DNA of 31,497 nucleotides from Bacteroidales bacterium (GTDB lineage Bacteria; Bacteroidota; Bacteroidia; Bacteroidales; Muribaculaceae), in the NCBI GenBank assembly GCA_004557565.1, contig SFGS01000025.1, positions 1 through 31,497 on the forward strand. Reading direction: 5' to 3'. Positions 15,573-24,052 of this stretch are shown here, piece by piece. A program made the translations under genes and the position numbers. The notes beneath the pieces were generated by a model. The model was not told where the DNA came from. It saw nothing but the letters and a program-made list of their open reading frames with translations, and did no database searches. How positions within the stretch are numbered: position 1 is the stretch's first letter; each line of letters starts with the position of its first letter.

Positions 15573-16910
15573 CTATAGCAATCCAACCATATAGATTGGA
15601 ACAAGAAGGGTTTCTTTATCTTTTCGTAAATCTTTTGTGTAAACAAGATAACGATTACTTATTCGTTTAGAGAATTTTTCACAAAACTCGTCAAGAGATT
15701 TATGAGTTGAATAGCCTGAAGACTTAACTTCCACTGGGAAAAGTTTAAAACCACGCGACAATAAGAAATCAACTTCATATACATGGTTTCCTGGAGCAGC
15801 CCATGTGTAGTAAAACAGTTTATTGCCTGCCGCTGTTAGCATTTGGGCCACTACATTCTCGTAAACATACCCCAAATTACTATCCAATGTGTCGTTAAGC
15901 AACTTCTTGTAGATTATATTGTCGATGAATTTCTTGTCCCAAAATGCCAAAGTAACGAAAAGACCTGTATCACACAAATACATTTTCCAAACAGACTTAT
16001 TAGAGGACAATTCCAAACCCACGCTGGGGTCGTCGGCATGATACGCAACATTAACAGTATGGCTGTCCTCCATCATACTTACAATATTGGCAACCGTTTG
16101 CGTTTTTGCATTCTCTGCGATTGCGCTCACTTGAAAGCGTGAACCATTTTTATGCAATTCAGAGGGAATTGCTTTAAATATTGCGGCCGCTTTCCCTGTT
16201 TTGTCCAACTTCTGGAAATCTTTCTCATATAGCCGTATAATGGATCTTTTCGCACGGTCAACTTTTGAAAAATCTTTTGTTTCAATATATTTGTTCACCG
16301 CTTGAGGCATTCCCCCCACAAGCATATAGGTTCGGAAATCCCTCATTATTTTTCTATTCACTGCGTCGGTCAATGCTTTTTTCTTCAGAAAAGCCTCACG
16401 CACAAACGGAATGGTTTCAAAATCGCCATTTGCCCAGCAAAACTCTTCAAAGTCAAGCGGATGCATATTAATCACATCTTCCTCACTTGGGATAACAATA
16501 TTTTCCACATTTTTGTGAATACTGATGAGCGAGCCTGTTTCTATGTAATCATAACGCCCATCAGCAACAAGATATTTGATCGCTTGCCTTGCATGAGGGC
16601 ACATTTGCACCTCGTCAAAAATAATAACCGACTCGCGCTCATGTAGAGTTTTTCCTGTAAAAATCTTTAAATGCGAGAAAAAGGAGTCAATCTCACCAAG
16701 GTTTTGAAACAACGATTTCACATCTTCTGTGGTGTTGGCAAAGTCGATAATCAGGTGACTTTTGTATTCTCTTTCTGCAAAATGCCTGACTATTGTAGAT
16801 TTTCCCACTCGTCGCGACCCCTCAATCAACAATGCTGTTTCGCCCGCCGACTCGCGCTTCCACTCAAGCATTTCATCATATATTTTTCTCTTAAAAACCG
16901 TTTTTTTCAT
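15573..16910 (-). CDS. AAA-type ATPase with DUF4143-like C-terminal domain
   Basis: A 445-residue protein from the ATG at 16908-16910; an upstream ATG adds 13 hydrophobic residues and is less likely. Walker A is GSRRVGKST (31-39) and Walker B is VIIFDE (95-100), followed by an ETGS sensor-like segment. The C-terminal half (about 200-445) has the DUF4143 layout, including TVANIVSMMEDSHTV and the nuclease-like EVDFLLSRGFKLFPVEVKSS with D, E and K in PD-(D/E)XK order. This family is abundant in Bacteroidetes and of unknown function. Lower GC than neighbours hints at transfer. A 33-bp repeat array lies directly upstream. Confidence 0.9.
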   Translation of the reverse strand: MKKTVFKRKIYDEMLEWKRESAGETALLIEGSRRVGKSTIVRHFAEREYKSHLIIDFANTTEDVKSLFQNLGEIDSFFSHLKIFTGKTLHERESVIIFDEVQMCPHARQAIKYLVADGRYDYIETGSLISIHKNVENIVIPSEEDVINMHPLDFEEFCWANGDFETIPFVREAFLKKKALTDAVNRKIMRDFRTYMLVGGMPQAVNKYIETKDFSKVDRAKRSIIRLYEKDFQKLDKTGKAAAIFKAIPSELHKNGSRFQVSAIAENAKTQTVANIVSMMEDSHTVNVAYHADDPSVGLELSSNKSVWKMYLCDTGLFVTLAFWDKKFIDNIIYKKLLNDTLDSNLGYVYENVVAQMLTAAGNKLFYYTWAAPGNHVYEVDFLLSRGFKLFPVEVKSSGYSTHKSLDEFCEKFSKRISNRYLVYTKDLRKDKETLLVPIYMVGLL

Positions 16911-16930
16911 ACCCACTTTTTGATTTTTTA

Positions 16931-16960
16931 CAAAAATACTAAAAATCAATTAGATACAAA
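16931..16960 (-). promoter_or_regulatory. Possible promoter of the AAA/DUF4143 gene
   Basis: On the minus strand TTTG (16957-16960), an 18-base spacer and TATTTTTG (16931-16938). The spacer is short for the consensus and the region is very AT-rich. Confidence 0.35.
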
Positions 16961-16979
16961 AGATTTATTACAAAAAATA

Positions 16980-17071
16980 CCGATTTCCGCACGTTTTGAA
17001 ATGGCAAAAATGCCGATTTCCGCATATTTCAAAATGGCAAAAATGCCGATTTCCGCACGTTTTGAAATTAG
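16980..17071. repeat. 33-bp tandem direct repeat, 2.8 copies
   Basis: Units at 16980-17012, 17013-17045 and 17046-17071 (partial) share CCGATTTCCGCA and GGCAAAAATG. The second unit differs at several central positions. The last unit overlaps the stop codon of the RNase HII gene (17068-17070). There are no unique spacers. Confidence 0.85.
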
Positions 17072-17670
17072 CCGAAAAGGGAGAGTTGTTTGTGTTCGAG
17101 ATTGAAACTTTTGCGGTGGTAGGGAGTGATGCCGAAGCGTTCGATGGCGGCATAATGCTCCTTGGTGGGATAGCCCATGTTGTGGTCCCAGCCATATTGC
17201 GGATATTCCTCGGCAATGCGGCGCATATACTCATCGCGGTGCGTTTTCGCCAGAATCGACGCGGCGGCAATGCTCATCATCTTTCCGTCGCCCTTCACGA
17301 TGGTCTGATAGGGCGTGTCGCCATAGGGCTTAAACTTGTTGCCATCGACCAAAACAAACTCCGGGCGCACCTTGAGTTGGTCGAGTGCACGGTGCATCGC
17401 CAAAATCGAGGCGTTGAGAATGTTGATGCGGTCGATTTCTTCTGGCCACACATGCGCCACAGCCCACGCCAGCGCATGCTCCTCAATCACGGGGCGCAGC
17501 AGATTGCGCTTGCGCTCGGTGAGTTGCTTGCTGTCGTTGATAATGTCGTTGTGAAAATCGGGGGGCAAAATTACCGCGGCGGCGGTCACCGGACCCACGA
17601 GCGGTCCACGACCAGCCTCATCGCACCCGGCTTCGATTCGTCCCTCAACTAAAAAGCGTTGTAATTCCAT
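17068..17670 (-). CDS. rnhB: Ribonuclease HII
   Basis: Removes RNA, including single ribonucleotides, from RNA-DNA duplexes. It has 200 residues with the full catalytic set: Asp17 and Glu18 (GCDEAGRGPLVGP), Asp109 (LVDGNKF) and Asp146 (AKTHRDEYM). The GRG loop that senses the ribonucleotide junction is present. The C-terminal tail HKQLSLFG ends in a QLSLF motif of the sliding-clamp-binding type, seen in many RNase HII proteins. The gene is divergent from the CYTH gene across 73 bases. Together with the genes at 7439 and 8183 the window holds three RNase H-fold proteins. Confidence 0.95.
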   Translation of the reverse strand: MELQRFLVEGRIEAGCDEAGRGPLVGPVTAAAVILPPDFHNDIINDSKQLTERKRNLLRPVIEEHALAWAVAHVWPEEIDRINILNASILAMHRALDQLKVRPEFVLVDGNKFKPYGDTPYQTIVKGDGKMMSIAAASILAKTHRDEYMRRIAEEYPQYGWDHNMGYPTKEHYAAIERFGITPYHRKSFNLEHKQLSLFG

Positions 17671-17743
17671 AAATTCAAAATTAATATAAAATTCTATAAA
17701 AAAACCACCTTTGTATCGTTTTTTTCTTTAAGTTTGCATTACT

Positions 17744-18220
17744 ATGGCACAAGAAATAGAACGAAAGTTCCTTGTAAAAGGCGATTTTAAGGCGGAAGCA
17801 TACAAGGCAACGCATATCACGCAGGGCTATCTCTGCTCTGTGGCAGAGCGCACGGTGCGCATACGCATAAAAGACGACAAGGGTTACATCACCGTGAAGG
17901 GCATTGCAAGCGAAAGCGGCGTGTCGCGCTTCGAGTGGGAAAAGGAAATTCCTGTGGAAGATGCCCGACAGTTGCTACTGCTTGCCGAGCCTGGCATTAT
18001 CGACAAAACGCGCTATCTGATTAAGGCTGCCGACGGTGTTCACACCTGGGAGGTTGACGAGTTTTACGGCGACAACGAGGGGCTGACGATGGCGGAAATC
18101 GAACTTGCCGACGAGCACGAAGCGTTCGCCAAGCCCGAATGGCTCGGCGAGGAAGTGACAGGCGATACCAGGTATTTCAACTCCATGTTGATGAAAAACC
18201 CTTACAAGGGTTGGAGATAA
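17744..18220 (+). CDS. CYTH-domain protein (triphosphate tunnel family)
   Basis: A 158-residue cytoplasmic protein. The signature EIERK (Glu4, Glu6, Lys8, the ExExK motif) opens the chain, and later strands carry the alternating charged residues of the tunnel, for example TVRIRIKDDKGYITVKG and YLIKAADGVHTWEVDEFYG. Bacterial members mostly hydrolyse inorganic triphosphate or bind polyphosphate-like anions. A -7 element TAAGTTTG (17729-17736) ends 7 bases before the ATG, suggesting a leaderless mRNA. The unknown membrane protein gene follows after 41 bases. Confidence 0.92.
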   Translation: MAQEIERKFLVKGDFKAEAYKATHITQGYLCSVAERTVRIRIKDDKGYITVKGIASESGVSRFEWEKEIPVEDARQLLLLAEPGIIDKTRYLIKAADGVHTWEVDEFYGDNEGLTMAEIELADEHEAFAKPEWLGEEVTGDTRYFNSMLMKNPYKGWR

Positions 18221-18261
18221 ACCGTCAATCCACTTGATATAAAAAACAAACTCTGGGCGTT

Positions 18262-19740
18262 ATGATTGAGGTGAATACGAGAATACACGACAAGTTTTCC
18301 ATAGAGTTCAAAACGAGTTTTGTGGCGCGACGCAAGGTGAAGGACAACGATTTCTCCGCCTATATGTGGTTTTTCATTCCTCACAACCTCGACATCAATC
18401 GTGAGACTTATCCCAAATCACGCTTCTATCAAGACATCAAGTCGTATGTGCGTGTAATCACGCCCAAATTCCTGCTTCAAGACATAGTGGGCGGCAGTGG
18501 CATTCCGTTCACCAATCTTAAGGCGGCGTTTCAGGATTTGGCATCGTCGCCCACTCGCTCCGCCACCAAGGAGTATGAGTATCAGGTGAAGATGTTCTCA
18601 GCCATCACCCACAGCGCGGCTCGCAACGGATGCTACAATCTAATGGGTTCGCACATTTTGCCCGAAGTGGTGCCCACGCTGTGCGCACAGTATTTGCAGG
18701 CGTTCGACGAGGTGCTGCGTGCTTTCCGATCGCTGCGCACTATCGTGTACCAGCCCACCATTGCCGACAGCATACGCAACTATTTCCGCTACGGCGATGA
18801 GTTTATCAGCAATATGTTTAAACTCTACACCACCCTCATTCTCGATTTTATGCAGAAAGATGCGGAGCATCGTGAACTGTTTGCTGCCTCTATCAAGAGG
18901 CTCCAGACCGAGATTAGCCGTGAGAATGCCTACAGGGATAAGGTGGGATATGTGAACTTGAAGGAAAACGATGCGAAAAACAACCGCTACTTGATTTACC
19001 GTAGCGGTGTGCTGAAGAAATACGTTGACAGCGACCTCTACTTGAATGTGCCGAAGAAGAAAGATGGCAAACTGGTGGAGCAACTGTATTTGGGCATTGC
19101 CGCCGGGCTGGCGATGATGTTTGCCACGGTGGTGAGTTTCTTTTTCCAGCAGAAATTCGGCAATTTCACTCTGCCGTTTTTTATCGTGCTGGTGATTAGT
19201 TACATGATTAAAGACCGCATCAAGGAACTGTCGCGCTACTATTTCGCGCATCGCATTGGCAACAAATATTTCGACAATAAGGCGGAAATCCTGCTCAACG
19301 AGGATAGAATTGGCACCATCAAGGAGGGTATGGACTTTATCACCCACAAGAAGGTGCCTGAAGAAGTGAAACGTGTGCGCTACAGCAAGCGACTGATGGA
19401 GGTGGAGAATAGGGTGACCGATGAGAAGGTGATGCTCTACCGCATGGCGTTGCACATCGACAGGGTGAAACTCAACAACCTCTCGCACTACGAAACCGCC
19501 GGCATCAACGACATTATTCGCTTCAACGTGAACAACCTATTGCAGAAGATGGACAACCCGAAGGTGAACATTCGTCACATGAACGACGATGGCACAGTGG
19601 TGATCATTCCATGCGACAAAATCTACTATGTGAATATCGTGCTCCAATTCCGCTACGAGAGCAACACCACGTTGCGCCGCTTCCGCGTGACGCTTACTCG
19701 CAACGGCATCGAATCAATCAACGAAGTGGAAATCGACTAA
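18262..19740 (+). CDS. Large protein of unknown function with two membrane segments
   Basis: A 492-residue protein I cannot assign. The N-terminal part (1-270) is mixed alpha/beta with no known motif. Two hydrophobic segments follow at about 276-296 (LGIAAGLAMMFATVVSFFF) and 302-318 (TLPFFIVLVISYMI), forming a hairpin, then a basic stretch (KDRIKELSRYYFAHRIG). The C-terminal 160 residues look soluble and strand-rich, ending TLRRFRVTLTRNGIESINEV. It probably sits in the inner membrane with both large domains in the cytoplasm. It follows the CYTH gene closely and may be cotranscribed. A word array starts right at its stop codon. Confidence 0.8.
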   Translation: MIEVNTRIHDKFSIEFKTSFVARRKVKDNDFSAYMWFFIPHNLDINRETYPKSRFYQDIKSYVRVITPKFLLQDIVGGSGIPFTNLKAAFQDLASSPTRSATKEYEYQVKMFSAITHSAARNGCYNLMGSHILPEVVPTLCAQYLQAFDEVLRAFRSLRTIVYQPTIADSIRNYFRYGDEFISNMFKLYTTLILDFMQKDAEHRELFAASIKRLQTEISRENAYRDKVGYVNLKENDAKNNRYLIYRSGVLKKYVDSDLYLNVPKKKDGKLVEQLYLGIAAGLAMMFATVVSFFFQQKFGNFTLPFFIVLVISYMIKDRIKELSRYYFAHRIGNKYFDNKAEILLNEDRIGTIKEGMDFITHKKVPEEVKRVRYSKRLMEVENRVTDEKVMLYRMALHIDRVKLNNLSHYETAGINDIIRFNVNNLLQKMDNPKVNIRHMNDDGTVVIIPCDKIYYVNIVLQFRYESNTTLRRFRVTLTRNGIESINEVEID

Positions 19741-19838
19741 ATCGAATCATCGAAAACTCGAAAACTCGAATTATCGAATTATCGAGATTTCGAAATATCG
19801 AATCCTCGACTCGTTGACCCGTTGACTCGTAGACTCTC
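19741..19838 (+). repeat. TCGAA/GTTGAC word array between convergent genes
   Basis: TCGAA-type words (AACTCGAA, TTATCGAA, TATCGAA) fill 19742-19809 and CTCGTTGACCCGTTGACT words 19811-19837. The array starts at the stop codon of the gene at 18262-19740 and forms the last 20 codons or so of the convergent gene at 19779-20369. Confidence 0.8.
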
Positions 19839-20369
19839 CAAAACCGACGCGTGGAAGACGTATTTGCCATTGGTGGGGCGCACCACGCAGCGTGCCATAT
19901 CAAAGATGGGGAGTTCACCGTCGGGGAGCGTGAACAGCAAAATGCGGTTGCCATAGTCAATGGCGGCAGGGTCGCAAACGCCAGGGCGCGTCCACTCGTT
20001 GTGCAGATAGGCGGCTTCGGGCACATTTGGCTGCAAAAACAGCGTCACACCCTTTTGCCATGCCTTAAGTTTCCATTCCACAGGGCGCACACACTCTGGC
20101 GGCACCATCGCCGTCACCACACCGTTGTCAGCCACCATCACCGACAGCCGGTCTTTCACATCTTCCACAGGCACAATGCCATCGGGTGCCGACAGCAACA
20201 GCGACGCATACCACTTGCGAATGTGGATAAGCAAAAGTTCGTCAATATCGATGCCGTCGGTGCGCTCAATGGTGCAACCGTAGTGCGCAGGTTGCAACTG
20301 CATCATCGTTTTCCATAAATCCAGCATTTCGCTCTCTGAAAGTTCCATAAATTGTGAAGTGTTCTCCAT
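19779..20369 (-). CDS. Protein of unknown function with a repeat-derived C-terminus
   Basis: A 196-residue soluble protein; no family recognised. The N-terminal part is helical (MELSESEMLDLWKTMMQLQP), followed by a part rich in strands (DRLSVMVADNGVVTAMVPPE, GNRILLFTLPDGELPIFD). The last 20 or so residues (about 177-196, after VFHASVLE) are encoded by the TCGAA/GTTGAC array at 19741-19838, so the native stop codon was probably overrun or lost. The folded part appears complete before that tail. It is convergent with the gene at 18262 and has no operon partner. Confidence 0.7.
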   Translation of the reverse strand: MENTSQFMELSESEMLDLWKTMMQLQPAHYGCTIERTDGIDIDELLLIHIRKWYASLLLSAPDGIVPVEDVKDRLSVMVADNGVVTAMVPPECVRPVEWKLKAWQKGVTLFLQPNVPEAAYLHNEWTRPGVCDPAAIDYGNRILLFTLPDGELPIFDMARCVVRPTNGKYVFHASVLESLRVNGSTSRGFDISKSR

Positions 20370-20728
20370 AGTTTTTTTCGCGCAAATTTACGCCCCACAC
20401 CACATCGCCATCAACACCAAAATGGCAACACAAATCCCACAGCCTTGCTCCATGCCTCGCTCCAAATCCACTCCATGCCTCACACAGATCGCACAGATCT
20501 CACAGGATTTGCACGCCTGATGTTAAATCTCACTCTAAGTTTTTAAAACTTATCCGTAAAATTCGTAGAATCCGTGTTCGCCTTCCCTGCTTTGAACCTG
20601 CGTTTTTTGTTGAATCTCGTTGAATCTGTGTGAGGTAAAATAATAAATTCTGTGTGAGGGAATTGTGTGGCTGTGTTGGATTTTTCGGAGAAAATTGGTA
20701 ACTTGCAGCGTTAAACTAATGATTTGTT
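20370..20728. other. Intergenic region with degenerate word repeats
   Basis: Between divergent genes. It holds CTCCATGCCTCGC/CTCCATGCCTCAC duplicates (near 20450 and 20471), CACAGATCGCACAGATCTC (near 20489), ATTCGTAGAATCCGTG (near 20560) and GTTGAATCTCGTTGAATC (near 20614). These are short low-complexity repeats of other word types. Only the promoter at 20676-20706 is functional as far as I can see. Confidence 0.5.
20676..20706 (+). promoter_or_regulatory. Promoter of the acylornithine carbamoyltransferase gene
   Basis: TTG (20676-20678), a 20-base spacer and TAACTTGC (20699-20706), one T short of the consensus TAnnTTTG. No ARG-box-like operator was recognised. Confidence 0.5.
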
Positions 20729-21685
20729 ATGAAGGTATTTCAACACGTAAATGATATTGGCGACTTGAAAGCCACTGTGAAAGAAGCACTTAAAGTGAAG
20801 CAAAACCGCTTCGCGCACAAGGATCTCGGTGAAAACAAAACGCTCCTGATGGTGTTTTTCAACTCCAGTCTGCGTACTCGCCTGAGCACACAAAAGGCTG
20901 CTATGAACTTGGGAATGAATGTGATTGTGCTTGATGTGAATCAGGGCGCATGGAAACTCGAAACCGAGCGTGGCGTGATTATGGACGGCGACAAGAGCGA
21001 GCATCTGCTGGAGGCTATCCCTGTGATGGGCTGCTACTGCGATGTGATTGGGGTGCGCTCGTTTGCACGCTTCGAAAACAAGCAAGACGACTACGAGGAA
21101 CGCATTTTCAACCAGTTTGTGAAATACTCCGGTCGCCCTGTGTTTGCGATGGAAACTGCCACCGTTCACCCTCTTCAGGCGTTTGCCGATGTAATCACCA
21201 TTGAGGAACATAAGGAGGTGGAGCGGCCCAAGGTGGTGCTCACATGGGCTCCTCACCCCAAGGCGCTTCCACAGGCTGTGCCCAACTCGTTTGCCGAATG
21301 GATAAATGCCACCGACTACGATTTCGTGATTGCATGCCCTGAAGGCTACGAACTTGACGAGCAATTCACCCACGGCGCTAAAATCACGCACGACCAAGAC
21401 GAGGCTTTGCGTGGTGCCGACTTTGTGTATGCCAAAAACTGGAGTTGCTTCCGCGACCCCAACTACGGCAAAATCATCAGCAAGGATATGAACTGGACCA
21501 TCACCGCCGAGAAGATGGCACTCACTCGCAACGCCCACTTCATGCACTGCCTGCCTGTGCGTCGCAATATGATTGTGACCGACGAGGTGATAGAGGGCGA
21601 ACGCTCGCTGGTAATCCCCGAAGCCGCCAACCGCGAAATCTCCTGCCAAGTGGTGCTCAAACGCATCCTCGAATCCCTCGCCTAA
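20729..21685 (+). CDS. argF': N-acyl-L-ornithine carbamoyltransferase (ArgF' type)
   Basis: Transfers carbamoyl from carbamoyl phosphate to N-acylated ornithine in the acetyl/succinyl route of arginine synthesis in Bacteroidetes. It has 318 residues. Signatures: carbamoyl-phosphate loop SSLRTRLS (46-53), GRPVFAMETATVHPLQAFAD (second binding segment) and HCLPVRR near the C-terminus. From memory it is highly similar to the Bacteroides fragilis succinylornithine enzyme, in which Pro90 favours the succinyl substrate and Glu in the Xanthomonas-type enzyme favours acetyl. Here residue 90 is Ser (DGDKSEH). Acyl preference is therefore open. The gene is monocistronic. Confidence 0.93.
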   Translation: MKVFQHVNDIGDLKATVKEALKVKQNRFAHKDLGENKTLLMVFFNSSLRTRLSTQKAAMNLGMNVIVLDVNQGAWKLETERGVIMDGDKSEHLLEAIPVMGCYCDVIGVRSFARFENKQDDYEERIFNQFVKYSGRPVFAMETATVHPLQAFADVITIEEHKEVERPKVVLTWAPHPKALPQAVPNSFAEWINATDYDFVIACPEGYELDEQFTHGAKITHDQDEALRGADFVYAKNWSCFRDPNYGKIISKDMNWTITAEKMALTRNAHFMHCLPVRRNMIVTDEVIEGERSLVIPEAANREISCQVVLKRILESLA

Positions 21686-21738
21686 CCAAAAAATACAGGT
21701 CTGATTGGTTCAATAAATTGGGGGGCAAATTTGACATG

Positions 21739-21829
21739 GTAGGGACGCGATAATTCGCGTCCGCGTCAAACAGCTGGTATTCAGTATGTTCACACATTTA
21801 TAGGCGGACGTGAAGTATCACGTCCCTAC
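21739..21829. repeat. REPIN-like palindrome, copy 2 (91 bp)
   Basis: REP-like units at 21739-21764 (GTAGGGACGCGATAATTCGC) and, inverted, at 21804-21829 (ending ACGTCCCTAC). It has the same total length as copies 1 and 3 and a more diverged spacer. Confidence 0.7.
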
Positions 21830-21856
21830 CAGATATTGCGTTGACACGTTTGGTGA

Positions 21857-21876
21857 TACCGAAGGCATGTTCCTAC
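21857..21876 (-). repeat. Lone REP half unit, CATGCC type
   Basis: On the minus strand it reads GTAGGAACATGCCTTCGG, like the left unit at 3700 with a broken 3' stem. It lies 27 bases beyond REPIN copy 2. Confidence 0.4.
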
Positions 21877-21895
21877 AATCCGTGTATAAATAAAA

Positions 21896-21984
21896 AATAC
21901 ACCTATTTAATCCATTATCATCCTATTGACACCTAAGAAAAAATCGGTGTAAATTGGGTTTTAATTGGATTAAATAGGTGTATT
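21896..21984. terminator. Long inverted repeat between convergent genes
   Basis: Perfect 19-base arms (21896-21914 and 21966-21984) enclose a smaller ACACC/GGTGT hairpin; TTGTTTTTAT follows on the plus strand. It sits between convergent genes ending at 21685 and 22006 and may be a bidirectional terminator or a small palindromic mobile remnant. Confidence 0.5.
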
Positions 21985-22005
21985 GTTTTTATCCGGTAAA
22001 AAGGT

Positions 22006-23022
22006 TTATTTTAGCCAGCCGGCTTGTTTGTACCAGGCGATGGCTTCTTTCACGCCGCGCTCAAGGGAATATTGGGGGATGAAATTGAAGTCGCGCTCGG
22101 TGTCGGCGGTTTCGCAAAGCCAGTTGCGCTGCTTGAGTATGCGGAATTTGTCCACATTGAGCGTGGTGGGTTTGCCTGTGAATTTGGTGTAGATGGTGCA
22201 GAACACGCACACCATTTGCACGAGCCATATCGGGCAGGTGATGGGTATCACGAATCTCTTTTTCAACTCACGGCACACGATTTCGCGGAACTCCTTCTGC
22301 GTGTAGCCTCGTGATTCGCTGATGAAGTAGGCGCGGCGTTTCGGACCTGCTTCAAGGGCGTTGATTACCGCTGTAGCAAGATCTTTCACATAAATGAATG
22401 TGAGCATCTGCTTGCGGAAGCCCACGCTGAAATCGAAGCCCGATGCTATCGACTTCATCATCAAGAAGTAGTCGCGCTCGTGAGGGCCATACACGCCTGT
22501 GCAGCGGAAAATGGTGTAAGGGAAGTCGGGCACCATCTTCAGATAGGTTTCCGCCTTAGCTTTCGACATTCCGTAGCGTGTGTTTGGCACAGGGTCGTCG
22601 GTGATTTTAAATGGCGTGTAGCCTTCGTCGTCGCCCACGCCCATCACGCTAAGGCTGCTCATGAGCAAAAACACCTCCGGCACCGCGTCGAGTGCCTTGA
22701 GGGTATCAACGAGCAGTCGCATGTAGCCGTAATTGATACGCTCGAAGTCGAGATAATTGGCAGCCTTGGTGGCACCGAGGTTGTGCACCACATAATCCCA
22801 CTTGCCGCAATTGTCGGCGATTGCTTGCGCAAGCGTGGCTTTCAGCGCCAACTCGTCGGTGAAGTCGAGTTCAATGAAATGAATACGCTCATCTTGCAAA
22901 AACTCACGGTTGGTGGTTCGGCGCACGGCAGCCCAAGTTTCGTAGCCGCGCTTCAATGCCTCTGCCACGATAAAGCCACCGATGAAGCCACCAGCCCCTG
23001 TCACGAGTATTCTCTTAGCCAT
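22006..23022 (-). CDS. NAD-dependent epimerase/dehydratase (extended SDR)
   Basis: A 338-residue nucleotide-sugar or hydroxysteroid-like short-chain dehydrogenase. The Rossmann loop TGAGGFIG (8-15), the LDFTD segment, SSLSVMG (122-128) and catalytic Tyr150 and Lys154 (YGMSKAKAE) are all present. The last third carries a possible hydrophobic stretch (PITCPIWLVQMVCVFCTIY). It ends the DUF4254-GT9-epimerase operon; its ATG overlaps the GT9 stop by 8 bases, which suggests a role in the same surface-glycan pathway. The exact substrate is unknown. Confidence 0.9.
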   Translation of the reverse strand: MAKRILVTGAGGFIGGFIVAEALKRGYETWAAVRRTTNREFLQDERIHFIELDFTDELALKATLAQAIADNCGKWDYVVHNLGATKAANYLDFERINYGYMRLLVDTLKALDAVPEVFLLMSSLSVMGVGDDEGYTPFKITDDPVPNTRYGMSKAKAETYLKMVPDFPYTIFRCTGVYGPHERDYFLMMKSIASGFDFSVGFRKQMLTFIYVKDLATAVINALEAGPKRRAYFISESRGYTQKEFREIVCRELKKRFVIPITCPIWLVQMVCVFCTIYTKFTGKPTTLNVDKFRILKQRNWLCETADTERDFNFIPQYSLERGVKEAIAWYKQAGWLK

Positions 23023-24052
23023 ATATCACTTTCTTTATTTTTTCAACAATCATTTCTGGCTCAATGCCTGTGAGGCATCGGTAATCGCCAAATTTGCATG
23101 GTTTTTGCCCAAACACCGAGCATGGGCGGCAAGGCATGTCGAGCTGCACGGCGTTGGCTTGGTCTTGCTTCCAACCCATGAAACCGCAATAGGGGTGCGT
23201 TGCGCCCCACACGCTTACCACAGGCAGATTAGCCACCGATGCGAGGTGCATGTTGGCTGAATCCATCGAGAGCATCACATCGCATTTCTGCATCAATGCT
23301 ATCTCGTCGGTGAAACTGTGTTTGATTTCGGCTATCGAAACCGTGTGGGCATATTTTTGCACCAGTGGGCGGAGTGCCTTTTTCTCCTTTTCTCCACCGC
23401 CAAAGAGCATCACCGTCACGCCTTCAATCTGCGTAAGGCTTTCCACCACCTTTTCAATCAGCGGCAGCGGATATTCCTTGCCACGGTGCTGCGAGAACGG
23501 AGCCACAGCCACCCATCGCTCGCTCGCTTGCTTTTGCGGCACAAGTTCGCTGTCGGTAATGGGCGCAAATCCGCTGAACGACTCCTGCCACTGGAAACCT
23601 AACGCGCGAAACACTTCCTCATAGCGGTCGTGAGAGGTGGTGAGTTGCTCACGGATTTTGCCGCTCACCAAGGCGCGCTTTTGCTTGCGGCCCTTGTCGA
23701 TACGCGCCACCTTCACCCCATGCAGACGCATGAAGAAACCGATAGCCCAAGTGCGCATCACACTGTGCAAGTCTGCCATGTGGGTGATGCCATACTTCTG
23801 GCGCATTTCCGCAGCCAGACGGCGCAACCCAAGCAACCCATCATACTCCTTCGGATTCACACCCTCCACCGTCAGGTTGGCAGGGCACTGAATCATCACT
23901 TCGGCAGGCCAAGGGCGTGTGAGCAGCACAAAGTGCACATCGGAGTACGCACGGCACACCGAATACACCACCGGCACACTGATTACCACGTCGCCCAACG
24001 CCGAAAAGCGGGTAATGAGTACGGTTTTGCTGTATGTTTTATTTTTTGCCAT
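23015..24052 (-). CDS. Glycosyltransferase family 9 (heptosyltransferase-like)
   Basis: A 345-residue GT-B transferase of the lipopolysaccharide heptosyltransferase family. It has the N-terminal TRFSALGDVVISVPVVY (13-30), VAVAPFSQHRGKEYP in the second domain, GGGEKEKK, and the signature SMDSANMHLASVANLPVVS with the Asp that binds the donor. A cysteine-rich tail (CRPCSVFGQKPCKFGDYRC) is common in Bacteroidetes GT9 proteins. It probably adds a core sugar to lipid A-linked oligosaccharide. It overlaps the DUF4254 gene by 14 bases and the epimerase gene by 8. Confidence 0.92.
   Translation of the reverse strand: MAKNKTYSKTVLITRFSALGDVVISVPVVYSVCRAYSDVHFVLLTRPWPAEVMIQCPANLTVEGVNPKEYDGLLGLRRLAAEMRQKYGITHMADLHSVMRTWAIGFFMRLHGVKVARIDKGRKQKRALVSGKIREQLTTSHDRYEEVFRALGFQWQESFSGFAPITDSELVPQKQASERWVAVAPFSQHRGKEYPLPLIEKVVESLTQIEGVTVMLFGGGEKEKKALRPLVQKYAHTVSIAEIKHSFTDEIALMQKCDVMLSMDSANMHLASVANLPVVSVWGATHPYCGFMGWKQDQANAVQLDMPCRPCSVFGQKPCKFGDYRCLTGIEPEMIVEKIKKVIYG

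Noticed and set aside
16980..17071. CRISPR array
   Set aside because: The 33-base units are directly adjoining without spacers.
16671..17105. ORF encoding a repeated MPISARFEMAK peptide
   Set aside because: It is a translation of the 33-bp repeats joined to the antisense of the ATPase gene, with no independent support.
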